64,000 nucleotides of DNA from Cupriavidus nantongensis (GTDB taxonomy: Bacteria > Pseudomonadota > Gammaproteobacteria > Burkholderiales > Burkholderiaceae), in assembly GCF_001598055.1 (NCBI RefSeq), contig NZ_CP014845.1, positions 1,550,001 through 1,614,000 of the forward strand, given 5' to 3'. Below, in pieces: positions 42,634 through 50,862 of this stretch. Below the pieces are notes generated by a model that worked only from the letters and a program-made list of their open reading frames with translations, ran no database searches and was not told the origin of the DNA. Each line of letters starts with the position of its first letter. Position 1 is the first letter of the stretch. A program made the position numbers and the translations under genes.

Positions 42634-43887
42634 ATGTCCAGCCACAGCCCGCTGCTGATCTGGTCGGTCGCCGCGCTGACCACCGCCGGCGTGCTGTTCC
42701 GACCCTTCCGCCTGCCCGAAGCCTTCTGGGCCGCCGGCGGCGCCCTGCTGCTGTGCGCCACCGGCCTGATGGCGCTGCCCGAGGCCTTGGCCGCGGTGCT
42801 GCGCGGCTACGACGTGTACCTGTTTCTGGCCGGCATGATGCTGATCGCGGAACTGGCCCGCAAGACCGGGCTGTTCGACCACGTTGCCGCGCTCGCCGTG
42901 CGCCAGGCGCGCGGCTCGGCGCCGCGGCTGTTTCTGCTGGTGTACGGCTTCGGCACGCTGGTGACGGCGTTCATGTCCAACGACGCCACTGCCGTGGTGC
43001 TGACGCCCGCGGTGCTGGCCGCGACCCGCGCCGCGCGCGTGCGCCAGCCGCTGCCCTACCTGTACGCCTGCGCCTTTATCGCCAACGCGGCCAGCTTCGT
43101 GCTGCCGATCTCCAACCCGGCCAACCTGGTGATCTTCGGCGAGCGCATGCCGCCGCTGGCCGGCTGGCTGGCGAGCTTCGCGCTGCCGTCGGCAGCGGCG
43201 ATCCTGGCCACGCTGGCAGCGTTGTGGTGGACCCAGCGCGCGGCGCTGGCCGAGCCCATCGCCGCTGACGTGCCGGTGCCGCCGCTGTCGCTGCAGGCGC
43301 GGCTGAGCGCGCTGGGCATCGTGCTGACCGGGCTGGTGCTGCTGCTGGCCTCGCTGCGCGGCGACGCGCTGGGCTGGCCCACCTGCGCCGCGGGCGTGGC
43401 CACGCTGCTGCTGGTCTGCGCCACCCGGCGCGAACTGCTGTGGCCGACGCTGCGCGAGGTGTCGTGGGGCGTGCTGCCGATGGTGGCCGGCCTGTTCGTG
43501 CTGGTGGCGGCGCTGGAGCAGACCGCGGTGATCCGCCATCTTGCCGACGCGGTCGCGGCCGCGTCGCGCGACGGCGGCGCACTGGCGCTGCTGGGCGTGG
43601 GTGCGCTGGTGGCACTGGCGGGCAACGTGGCCAACAACCTGCCGGCGGGGCTGATCGCGGCGTCTGCGCTCGACGCCGGACACGCCTCGCACGCGGTCAG
43701 CGGCGCGGTGCTGGTTGGCATCGACCTGGGCCCCAACCTGTCCGTCACCGGCTCGCTCGCCACGCTGCTGTGGCTGACGGCGCTGCGCCGCGAAGGGCTG
43801 CAGGTCAGCGCCGGCCAGTTCCTGCGCGTGGGCGCGGTAGTGATGCCGGCGGCCATGCTGCCGGCACTGGCGCTGCTGCTGCTTTAG
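42634..43887 (+). CDS. ArsB/NhaD-type anion or arsenite transporter
   Basis: A 417-residue membrane protein with about eleven helices. Motifs of the ArsB/ion-transporter superfamily are present: DVYLFLAGMMLIAELARKTG near residue 65, FMSNDATAVVLTP near residue 112, ANAASFVLPISNPANLVIFG near residue 150 and NVANNLPAGL near residue 331. ArsB pumps arsenite, but no ars genes are close, so another anion or acid is possible. Its stop codon lies within a TTTAGGCC tandem repeat. Confidence 0.85.
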   Translation: MSSHSPLLIWSVAALTTAGVLFRPFRLPEAFWAAGGALLLCATGLMALPEALAAVLRGYDVYLFLAGMMLIAELARKTGLFDHVAALAVRQARGSAPRLFLLVYGFGTLVTAFMSNDATAVVLTPAVLAATRAARVRQPLPYLYACAFIANAASFVLPISNPANLVIFGERMPPLAGWLASFALPSAAAILATLAALWWTQRAALAEPIAADVPVPPLSLQARLSALGIVLTGLVLLLASLRGDALGWPTCAAGVATLLLVCATRRELLWPTLREVSWGVLPMVAGLFVLVAALEQTAVIRHLADAVAAASRDGGALALLGVGALVALAGNVANNLPAGLIAASALDAGHASHAVSGAVLVGIDLGPNLSVTGSLATLLWLTALRREGLQVSAGQFLRVGAVVMPAAMLPALALLLL

Positions 43888-43914
43888 GCCTTTAGGCCTT
43901 TAGGCCTTTAGGCC
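43883..43914. repeat. 8-bp tandem repeat TTTAGGCC, 4 copies, spanning the transporter stop
   Basis: Four perfect copies of TTTAGGCC from 43883 to 43914. The first contains the TAG stop of the ArsB-like gene (43885-43887). Each unit holds an AGGCCT palindrome. Slippage would change the 3' untranslated region, not the protein. Confidence 0.9.
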
Positions 43915-44327
43915 GTCGGCCTCAGCCGCTGGCGGGAACCTGCGCCGCGGGGCTGCGCGGCGCCGGCGACAAGGGCCGCCGCAGTCCGCCCGCGCCGTGG
44001 CGCACGGCACTGGCATGATGTTCCGCGACGCCGGTTTCCACCGGCGTGGCCGGTACCGGCACTGTCACCACATGGAGCAACATCAGGCTGCTGCACGGAA
44101 AGGCGATCGGCATGATGAGGTGGATCCCGACAAAGCGTCAGGCCGCGCTTGGCCGCGGCCGGGTGCCGGCAGCCTGCAACGGGCTGCCTGGTGTTGTGCA
44201 GACATTATGTGGGCTTGTCGGCGCCGTGCGTGGCGGGCTTGAGCGATGTCACGAACTCTTCATGGAAAGCGCTTCCGTTGTGGCGTATCCGGCCCACCGC
44301 AACCTCGTTTTCCAGCCACCGCGCGGG
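43915..44327. other. Intergenic region before folE
   Basis: No gene is convincingly supported. Short frames on both strands in this 413-base stretch lack a ribosome site and family similarity. The right end leads into a good sigma70 promoter for folE. Confidence 0.4.
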
Positions 44328-44356
44328 TTGTGAGGCCACCGCATCTGCCATATAGT
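44328..44356 (+). promoter_or_regulatory. Predicted sigma70 promoter of the folE-BLUF pair
   Basis: TTGTGA (44328-44333) and TATAGT (44351-44356) with a 17-base spacer, the best promoter match found in the window. It gives a leader of about 47 bases before folE. No gene lies between. Confidence 0.62.
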
Positions 44357-44409
44357 GAATCCGGCACACACCCGCTGCGCAGCCATTCACGCCATCACCG
44401 CCCCATCCA

Positions 44410-45168
44410 ATGAACAGCAAGGACGCAGCGCATCGCGCCAAGGACAGCAACGCCGGCGATACCACCAGCGAGAGAGCCGGCCATCCCGCCGCCAGCGTCT
44501 CGGCCCGCATCCGCGCGCGGCTGGAGGCCGCGCAGGAGCGCTTCCACGCCAACGACAATATCGCCCGCTATATCGAGCCCGGTGAAATGGAGCAGCTGCA
44601 GGCCGAAGTCCAGGCCCGGCTGCAGGACGTGCTGCGGGCGCTGGTGATCGACGTCGACAACGACCACAACACGCAGGAAACCGCGCGCCGCGTGGCCAAG
44701 ATGTATTTGAAGGAAATCTTTGCCGGCCGCTATGCCAAGGCCCCGCCGGTGACGGAATTCCCCAACGTCGGCCAGCTCAACGAGCTGATGATCGTGGGCC
44801 CGCTGCGCGTGCGCAGCGCCTGCTCGCACCACCTGTGCCCGATCATCGGCAAGCTGTGGATCGGGGTGATGCCGAACCAGCATTCCAACCTGATCGGGCT
44901 GTCCAAGTACGCGCGGCTGGCCGAATGGATCATGTGCCGCCCGCAGATCCAGGAAGAAGCGGTGGCGCAGGTCGCCGACCTGCTGCAGGAAAAGATGAGT
45001 CCCGACGGCCTCGCCATCGTGATGGAGGCCGAGCACTTCTGCATGCACTGGCGCGGCGTGCGCGACACCGACGCCAAGATGACCAACAGCGTGATGCGCG
45101 GCTCGTTCCTGAAGGACGACAGCCTGCGCCGCGAATTCCTCACGCTGCTGAACAATAACCGCGGCTGA
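44410..45168 (+). CDS. folE: GTP cyclohydrolase I
   Basis: A 252-residue type I GTP cyclohydrolase, which turns GTP into dihydroneopterin triphosphate, the first step to folate and pterins. Diagnostic blocks are present: DHNTQETARRVAKMYLKEIF near residue 80, RVRSACSHHLCPIIGKLWIG near residue 136 (zinc Cys and His), and HFCMHWRGVRD near residue 216 with the second zinc Cys. The N-terminal ~40 residues are an extra, low-complexity extension. It is followed 51 bases later by a BLUF photoreceptor on the same strand, and a strong promoter precedes it. It is probably not the housekeeping folE, given this setting. Confidence 0.9.
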   Translation: MNSKDAAHRAKDSNAGDTTSERAGHPAASVSARIRARLEAAQERFHANDNIARYIEPGEMEQLQAEVQARLQDVLRALVIDVDNDHNTQETARRVAKMYLKEIFAGRYAKAPPVTEFPNVGQLNELMIVGPLRVRSACSHHLCPIIGKLWIGVMPNQHSNLIGLSKYARLAEWIMCRPQIQEEAVAQVADLLQEKMSPDGLAIVMEAEHFCMHWRGVRDTDAKMTNSVMRGSFLKDDSLRREFLTLLNNNRG

Positions 45169-45219
45169 CCGCCCGGGCCCTGCCGCCACACGGAGCGCCA
45201 TTACCGGAGCGCCACCACC

Positions 45220-45663
45220 ATGCTAGTCCGCCTGCTCTATGCCAGCCGTGCCCGCCAGGCCATCGATGCCGCACTGCTCGATGCCATCCTGGCCGCCAGC
45301 CTGGAACGCAATCCGCGCCACGGCATCACCGGCGTGCTGTGCCATGGCAACGGCATCTTCCTGCAGGCGCTGGAAGGCGACCGGCAGGAGGTGTCGCAGC
45401 TGTTCCAGTCGATCGCGCGCGATCCGCGCCACCACGACGTGACCCTGCTGCATTTCGAGGAAACCTGCACGCGCGACTTCGCCGGCTGGGCGATGGGGCA
45501 GGTCAATGCGGCGCGGCTCAATACCGCCACCCTGCTCAAGTTCTCCGCGCGCGCCGAGCTCGACCCCTACCGCACCGGCGGCGCGGCCTCGCTGGCGCTG
45601 CTCAAGGAGCTGATCGCCGGCGCGTCGGTGGTGTCGCGCACCGGCGAGCGCGGACGGCACTGA
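45220..45663 (+). CDS. Short BLUF-domain blue-light photoreceptor
   Basis: A 147-residue protein that is essentially one BLUF domain. The flavin-signalling residues align with AppA at identical spacing: Tyr7 (AppA Tyr21), Asn31 (Asn45), Gln49 (Gln63), Trp90 (Trp104) and Met92 (Met106). HGITGVLCHGNGIFLQALEGD is the typical core. It binds FAD and should switch on blue light by hydrogen-bond change. There is no output domain, so it must act through a partner. GGAG lies 10 bases before the ATG. Linkage to folE suggests light control of pterin supply or a FolE-related partner. Confidence 0.9.
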   Translation: MLVRLLYASRARQAIDAALLDAILAASLERNPRHGITGVLCHGNGIFLQALEGDRQEVSQLFQSIARDPRHHDVTLLHFEETCTRDFAGWAMGQVNAARLNTATLLKFSARAELDPYRTGGAASLALLKELIAGASVVSRTGERGRH

Positions 45664-45681
45664 ACCGCGCCGGCGGCGCCG

Positions 45682-45936
45682 CTACACCGTGACCGGCCCG
45701 TACAGGCCGCATTCGAGGTCGCTCTCGAACTCTTCCATCCATGCCGTGCCGGCGCCGGCTTCATAGACGCTGGTCTTGTCGGTGCCGACGCGGCGCACGC
45801 TGACGCGCCGCGCGCCAGCGCCGTCGCGCTCGTCGGTAATCTCGAACATCTCCGCCGCCAGCCCGACATGCCTGCACGCGTCCAGGACCTGCTGCTGCTC
45901 GTCGGCGGGAAATTCAGTGAACGGTCTCGTTGCCAT
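45682..45936 (-). CDS. Small hypothetical protein
   Basis: An 84-residue acidic protein starting at an ATG behind GGAGG, with a DEQQQVLDACRHVGLAAEMF helix, SVRRVGTDKTSVYEAG strands and EEFESDLECG near the end. No family is recognised. It is convergent with the BLUF gene and upstream of nothing on its own strand. Confidence 0.65.
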   Translation of the reverse strand: MATRPFTEFPADEQQQVLDACRHVGLAAEMFEITDERDGAGARRVSVRRVGTDKTSVYEAGAGTAWMEEFESDLECGLYGPVTV

Positions 45937-46078
45937 GGCATCCTCCGTCAAGGTTGAGATCGCCGCTTGCGCGCAGCGCGAACGCGCGTGGCACGGCAGG
46001 CGCCACGCATGAAGCAGCACGCGCGCCGGCATCTGGCCGGTGGCGTGCGCACCCTCCTGGGATCTTGTTGTTCGAGAC

Positions 46079-46243
46079 TCAGCTCTTGCGCTGGGTCACT
46101 GCCACGAACGGCGCCGGTGCGTGCTGAACGGACTGGCTGCCGCAATTCGGGCAGGGTGGATGGGCAGAGGCATGTTCCGCGAGATGTTCGGTCTTTTCGA
46201 AGACATGGCCGCACTTCTCGCAGCGGTATTGATAGACGGGCAT
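46079..46243 (-). CDS. FmdB-type zinc-ribbon protein
   Basis: A 54-residue protein with two Cys pairs, CEKCGHVFEK (about residues 7-10) and CPNCGSQ (about 31-34), the FmdB/zinc-ribbon pattern. It likely binds one zinc; the role is unknown, with possible regulation or nucleic acid binding. A GGGGGA lies before the ATG. A predicted promoter sits about 50-75 bases upstream. Confidence 0.82.
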   Translation of the reverse strand: MPVYQYRCEKCGHVFEKTEHLAEHASAHPPCPNCGSQSVQHAPAPFVAVTQRKS

Positions 46244-46290
46244 GGCATTCCCCCACGCGGTGCACACGCCGCGGGGCGCGTGTCAGCTTC

Positions 46291-46318
46291 ATTCTAGGAC
46301 AGCGGTCCGCGCCGCCAA
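46291..46318 (-). promoter_or_regulatory. Predicted sigma70 promoter of the zinc-ribbon gene
   Basis: On the - strand TTGGCG (46313-46318) and TAGAAT (46291-46296) are 16 bases apart, about 50 bases from the ATG. A good -10 with a moderate -35. Confidence 0.48.
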
Positions 46319-46662
46319 GCGCCAAAATGCCGCGCCGCCGGAATGTCGCTATCGTGCGTGGCCAGTGAAGTCGCCACCGCGGCACTTTAGCGTGCATTGA
46401 TCTCCCGCAATGGCTGTATCGCGAGACAAGGGCCGCAATCCTGCGCAAACCCGCGTCAGGCCGTCGCGCCCTGCCGCTTATCTTCCGGAGACGTCATTGC
46501 ATTGGCCGGATCCGGTCCGCTGCGCGATCCCGCGGCCTCCGCGAACTAGCCGAATTCCGATTCAGCGAGGCGCGGAAACTGGCCAGAATCCGAGTCTTGT
46601 GATGACGCCACCGCACGGCGCCAGCAGCCGAACCCGGTTGCCGTCTCACCCGGAGATTGCCC
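46319..46662. other. Intergenic region before the response regulator
   Basis: No gene is supported in this 344-base stretch. GGAG lies 7 bases before the response regulator ATG at 46663. No clear promoter was found. Confidence 0.35.
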
Positions 46663-47310
46663 ATGAACGACCAAGTCCTGCGCGTTGCCCTGGCCGACGA
46701 CCACCCGCTGGTGGTGGCCGCGCTGCGCGACTGCCTGCAGCGCAGCGCGCGCGTCCAGATCAGCGCCGAATGCCGCAACGGCACCGAGCTGCTCGGCACG
46801 CTGGCGCGGCAGCCGGCCGATATCGCCATCACCGATTTCTGCATGGGCCTCGGCGATGCCTCGCTGGACGGCTTCAACCTGCTCGGCCGGCTGGCGCGGC
46901 GTCATCCGACGACGCGGGTGGTGGTGATCAGCGCCCGCTCCAATGCCGCCATCGTGCGCCGCGCGATCAAGCTGGGCGTGCGCGGCTTCGTCAGCAAGGA
47001 GGATCCGCTCGAGGAAGTGGTGCGCGCCTGCGCCCACGCTGCGTTCGGCCGCGGCTGCTTCTGCTCGCCCGCGGTGCACGCGGTGCTCCAGCGCGCGGCG
47101 CTGCCCGGCACGCCGGCGCGGGAGCCGACCCAGCGCGAGCTCGAGGTCATCCGGCTCTATGCGCAGGGCGCGCAGCTGACCGAGATCGCCGCCAAGCTGG
47201 GCCGCTCGGTCAGCACCATCTCCAGCCAGAAGACCGTGGCCATGCGCAAGCTGGGCGTGCAGACCAATACCGGCCTGATCCGCTACGCCTATGAAAGCGG
47301 GTTGATCTGA
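46663..47310 (+). CDS. LuxR/NarL-type response regulator (RcsB/BvgA-like)
   Basis: A 215-residue regulator with an N-terminal receiver (ADDHPLVVAALRD at the start, phospho-acceptor Asp58 in IAITDFCMG, Lys in GFVSKEDP) and a C-terminal LuxR helix-turn-helix (TQRELEVIRLYAQGAQLTEI). GGAG lies 7 bases before the ATG at 46663. It is followed 12 bases later by a large hybrid kinase, so the two form a phosphorelay pair. Confidence 0.88.
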   Translation: MNDQVLRVALADDHPLVVAALRDCLQRSARVQISAECRNGTELLGTLARQPADIAITDFCMGLGDASLDGFNLLGRLARRHPTTRVVVISARSNAAIVRRAIKLGVRGFVSKEDPLEEVVRACAHAAFGRGCFCSPAVHAVLQRAALPGTPAREPTQRELEVIRLYAQGAQLTEIAAKLGRSVSTISSQKTVAMRKLGVQTNTGLIRYAYESGLI

Positions 47311-47322
47311 CTGCCCCGGGCC

Positions 47323-50300
47323 ATGCAGCAAGACCCCGACCGCACCCGCGACAGCCTGGCCAGCACCTTCGACGCGCTGGCCGACCACGCCCGCCGGCAG
47401 CAGCACCTGTACTCGGTGACCATCGCGGCGCTGATCGCCATCGTGCTGTGCTCGGGCACGCTGCTGGCCGGGCTGGCGGCGGACCAGCACCTGGACTACC
47501 GGCGCAGCCAGGTCGCGCAGTATGTCGGCACGGTGTCGCAGCGGCTGCATAACGAGGCCTCGTTCGTGCGCCGCACCGCGCTCAGCATCCGCTACCATCT
47601 GCGCGCCGCCGTCGCGGCGCCGTCGCGCGACCCCGACGTCGACGCCTTGCGCCGCACCGGCGCCGCCGCGGTCCATGTCGAGGCCGTGGGCAAGGACTAC
47701 CATCTGCTGGCCGCCGACGCCACGCGCCAGGCCTGGGGCGCGGAGCTGCCAGCGCAGTTCGCGCGGCTGCGGCAGGTTGCGCTGGCCACGGTGGCAACGC
47801 AGCAGGCCTTCGACCTGGACCATGGCGCCTACGCGGTCTCGCTGGACGAGGACAGCGCGGTCGTGATCCGCCAGCCCGAGGCCGGCGCGCGCGCACCGCT
47901 GGCGCTCGATCCGGCGCTGATCCCGCGCCTGCGTACGGCACTGACTGGCGCGCTGCTGGACCGCACCGGCCACGCCGTGCCGGCGCGCGACCAGCCGGTC
48001 TGGCTTGGGCCGCTGCGCGACCCCGTCGACGACAGCCCGATCATGGTCCTGGCCGGCGCCGCCTATGCCGGCGACTCAGCCACCATGCTGGTGGCCGCCT
48101 GCGTGCCGGTGCAGGCGTTCCTGGCCGGCCTGCCGCCGCCACAGGACCACGCCGGCCTGGCGCTGCTCAATGACGCGGACCGCCTGATCGACGTGTGGCC
48201 GCATGCCGGCACGCTGACCTCGGCCAGCGCCCGCGACATCGCCGCGCGGGTCAGCGGCCTGCCGCACAACGCGCTTCGCCTGACGCGCTCGGGCGTGGCG
48301 CTGGTGCAGCCGTTGCAGCCCGGCTTCGGCCTGCTGGTCTACCACCTGCCATACCGGCTGCTGTTCAACGCGCTGGCGGCCGAACTGGCGGTGATCGGCG
48401 CCGCCATGCTGCTGCTGACCGGCGCCATCGTGCTCGCGGCGCACTACTGGAGCCGGCAGCTGCTGCGGCGCTCGCATGCCGAAGCCCGGCGCGCGCTGGA
48501 AAACGAGCTGATGAACCAGGTGCTGGTCAGCGCCACGCCGGTCGGCCTGTGCATCGTGCGCCGGCACGACTACACCGTGCTGGCCTGCAATCCGCTGGCG
48601 GCATCGCTGCTGCCGGCGCAACCGCACCAACCGCTGCCCGCCGCGATAGCCGGGGCGCTGGCCCGGCAGCCTTGCGGCGCCGCCGGCGGACCTGCATCGG
48701 TCTGCAGCATCACCGTCGCGGCCGCGGAAGCGCCCGGCCCTGCCGAAGCGGCACCGCGCTTCCTGCAGCTCACCTATGCCCCGGCGCGCTACCGCGAAGA
48801 AGCCGTGCTGTTCTGCGCGGTGCTGGACTGCACCGCGCAACAGGCGCTGCAGCAGCAGCTGCGCTCCGCCCAGCAGGCCACCGAAGCGATGCTGCGGGTG
48901 CGCTCGACCTTCTTTGCGGCGATGAGCCACGAGATCCGCACGCCGCTGAACGCGCTGCTCGGCAATCTGGAACTGCTGGCGCGCAGCGGCGGCATGGAGC
49001 CGCACGCGGCGCGGCTGCAAGCGCTGGAGACCGCCGCCGGCTCGCTGCGCCGCATCGTCAACGATGTGCTCGACTTCTCCAAGATCGACGCGGGGCAACT
49101 GGCGCTGGTCAATGCGCCGTTCCGTCCCGTCGAGGCGCTGGAGAGCCTGGCACTGGCCTATGCGCCCATGGTCGCGGGCCGTCCGCTGCGCTTCTGCCTG
49201 CAGCTGTCGCCGACGCTGGACACGGAAGTGGTGGGCGATCGCGCGCGGCTGGTGCAGGTCTTCAACAACCTGCTGAACAACGCCTTCAAGTTCACCGCCA
49301 GCGGCCGCATCACGCTGAGCGGCGAACTGCATGCCGATGCCCATGGCATGCAGCGGCTGGTCTGCCGCGTCAGCGATTCCGGCATCGGCATGACGCCGGC
49401 ACTGGCGGCGCGCGTGTTCCAGCCGTTCGTGCAGGGCGATGCCGCGGCCGACAGCCGCTATGGCGGCACCGGGCTGGGCTTGTCGATCTGCGCCAGGCTG
49501 TGCGAACTGATGGGCGGCAGCATCGTCGTCAATAGCGTGCCGGAGGTGGGCAGCGCGTTCACGGTGTCGGTGCCGCTGGCGCCGGCCGATACCGCGCCGC
49601 ACGCACCAGCGGCGGCCGGCTTGACGTACAGCGGCCGCGTACTGGTGCTGTCGCAGGACCAACGCACCGGCGCATCGATCCAAGCATGGCTCAGGACCGC
49701 GGGCTGGCACACCGAGACGGCGGCCTCCATCGCCGCGGCGCAGGACAGCGTGCCGCGCAACGCGCCCGCTGCCGTGGTGGCGACCGAAGACTTTGCGCCA
49801 GCGGCGCTGGACGCGCTGCGCCAGTCCGCGCCGCTGGTGTGGCTGACGGCCGACGGCCCGCATCGCCCGCGGCAGCATAGCGCCGGCATGCTGGAGGCGT
49901 CGGCATTCAGCCATCGCGCGCTGCTCGACGCCGTGGCGGCCGCCAGCGGCGCAACGCAGCAGGCGACGTTGCCCATGCCCGCCACTGCCACCCCTGCGCT
50001 GCCCGCACCCACGGCCACGGCCACGCCCCTGACCATCCTGGTGGCCGAGGACAACCCGCTGAACCAGTCGCTGGTCGCCGAGCAACTGCAGGCAATCGGC
50101 TGCCATCCCATCGTCACGGGCAACGGCAAACAGGCACTGGCGGTGCTGGCGCGCACGCGCGTCGACGCGCTGCTGACCGACCTGCATATGCCTGGAATGG
50201 ACGGCCACGCCTTGCTGCACGCCGTTCAGGCGAAGTATCCGGGCCTGCCGGTCATCGCCTTCAGCGCCGTGGCCTGCAGCGACCCCGAGCATGACTGGCG

Positions 50301-50724
50301 CCTGTGCGGCTTCTCCGGCTACCTGGCCAAGCCGGCCTCGTTGCAGGACCTGGACGCCTGCCTGCGCGGCCTGGCTCGCTCCGCCAGCGATGCCACCCCG
50401 TGCGCGCAGCCGCGCGAGCCGGCCACCGCGGTGGAGGCCCCGCGCCGCCGCTACGAAGACATGCTGCGCCGGCAACTGCAGCAAGACCTGCCGGCGCTGG
50501 CCCGCATCCTCGCGCAGCAGGACCTGGCCGGCCTGCGCCACTGGATGCATGCCGCGGCGGGCGCCTTCATGATCGTGCGGCGCCAGTCCATCGTCAGGGA
50601 ATGCAGGGACCTGGAGGCACTGTGCGAGGCGGCCACCGGCTGGGGCCCGGCCATGGCCGAAGCCGCAGACACCTTGTACAAGCGGCTGCAGCGCTACGCG
50701 CAGGGCGCCACGGCGGGGCCCTGA
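47323..50724 (+). CDS. Hybrid sensor histidine kinase with receiver and Hpt domains
   Basis: An 1133-residue membrane kinase. Two membrane helices (about 27-50 and 350-375) flank a ~300-residue periplasmic sensor region. A PAS-like region and HisKA follow, with His536 in MSHEIRTPLN, then an HATPase domain (NNLLNNAFKFTASG, GGTGLGLSICARLCELMGG). A receiver has Asp953 in LLTDLHMPGMDG and an Hpt domain has His1076 in MHAAAGAF. The usual Lys next to the Hpt His is replaced by Ala. It is an EvgS/BvgS-style relay with the upstream regulator; the signal is unknown. Confidence 0.87.
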   Translation: MQQDPDRTRDSLASTFDALADHARRQQHLYSVTIAALIAIVLCSGTLLAGLAADQHLDYRRSQVAQYVGTVSQRLHNEASFVRRTALSIRYHLRAAVAAPSRDPDVDALRRTGAAAVHVEAVGKDYHLLAADATRQAWGAELPAQFARLRQVALATVATQQAFDLDHGAYAVSLDEDSAVVIRQPEAGARAPLALDPALIPRLRTALTGALLDRTGHAVPARDQPVWLGPLRDPVDDSPIMVLAGAAYAGDSATMLVAACVPVQAFLAGLPPPQDHAGLALLNDADRLIDVWPHAGTLTSASARDIAARVSGLPHNALRLTRSGVALVQPLQPGFGLLVYHLPYRLLFNALAAELAVIGAAMLLLTGAIVLAAHYWSRQLLRRSHAEARRALENELMNQVLVSATPVGLCIVRRHDYTVLACNPLAASLLPAQPHQPLPAAIAGALARQPCGAAGGPASVCSITVAAAEAPGPAEAAPRFLQLTYAPARYREEAVLFCAVLDCTAQQALQQQLRSAQQATEAMLRVRSTFFAAMSHEIRTPLNALLGNLELLARSGGMEPHAARLQALETAAGSLRRIVNDVLDFSKIDAGQLALVNAPFRPVEALESLALAYAPMVAGRPLRFCLQLSPTLDTEVVGDRARLVQVFNNLLNNAFKFTASGRITLSGELHADAHGMQRLVCRVSDSGIGMTPALAARVFQPFVQGDAAADSRYGGTGLGLSICARLCELMGGSIVVNSVPEVGSAFTVSVPLAPADTAPHAPAAAGLTYSGRVLVLSQDQRTGASIQAWLRTAGWHTETAASIAAAQDSVPRNAPAAVVATEDFAPAALDALRQSAPLVWLTADGPHRPRQHSAGMLEASAFSHRALLDAVAAASGATQQATLPMPATATPALPAPTATATPLTILVAEDNPLNQSLVAEQLQAIGCHPIVTGNGKQALAVLARTRVDALLTDLHMPGMDGHALLHAVQAKYPGLPVIAFSAVACSDPEHDWRLCGFSGYLAKPASLQDLDACLRGLARSASDATPCAQPREPATAVEAPRRRYEDMLRRQLQQDLPALARILAQQDLAGLRHWMHAAAGAFMIVRRQSIVRECRDLEALCEAATGWGPAMAEAADTLYKRLQRYAQGATAGP

Positions 50725-50759
50725 GCGCTGACCGCACCGCATTACCACAATTGGCGGAT

Positions 50760-50788
50760 TTGCGAGCAGCCCCGCGCGCGACCATAAT
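50760..50788 (+). promoter_or_regulatory. Predicted sigma70 promoter of the MFS gene
   Basis: TTGCGA (50760-50765) and CATAAT (50783-50788) with 17 bases between. A start of transcription near 50795 favours the ATG at 50863 over the GTG at 50803. Confidence 0.5.
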
Positions 50789-50862
50789 GGCAACGCCGCG
50801 CCGTGGCCCGCCTGGCCAAGCTGATCCGACCCGGGCGCGGCATTGTCTCCAATGTCTCGCCC

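Noticed and set aside
43922..44113. A 63-residue frame on the - strand in the gap before folE
   Set aside because: No ribosome binding site, no family similarity and no conserved pattern.
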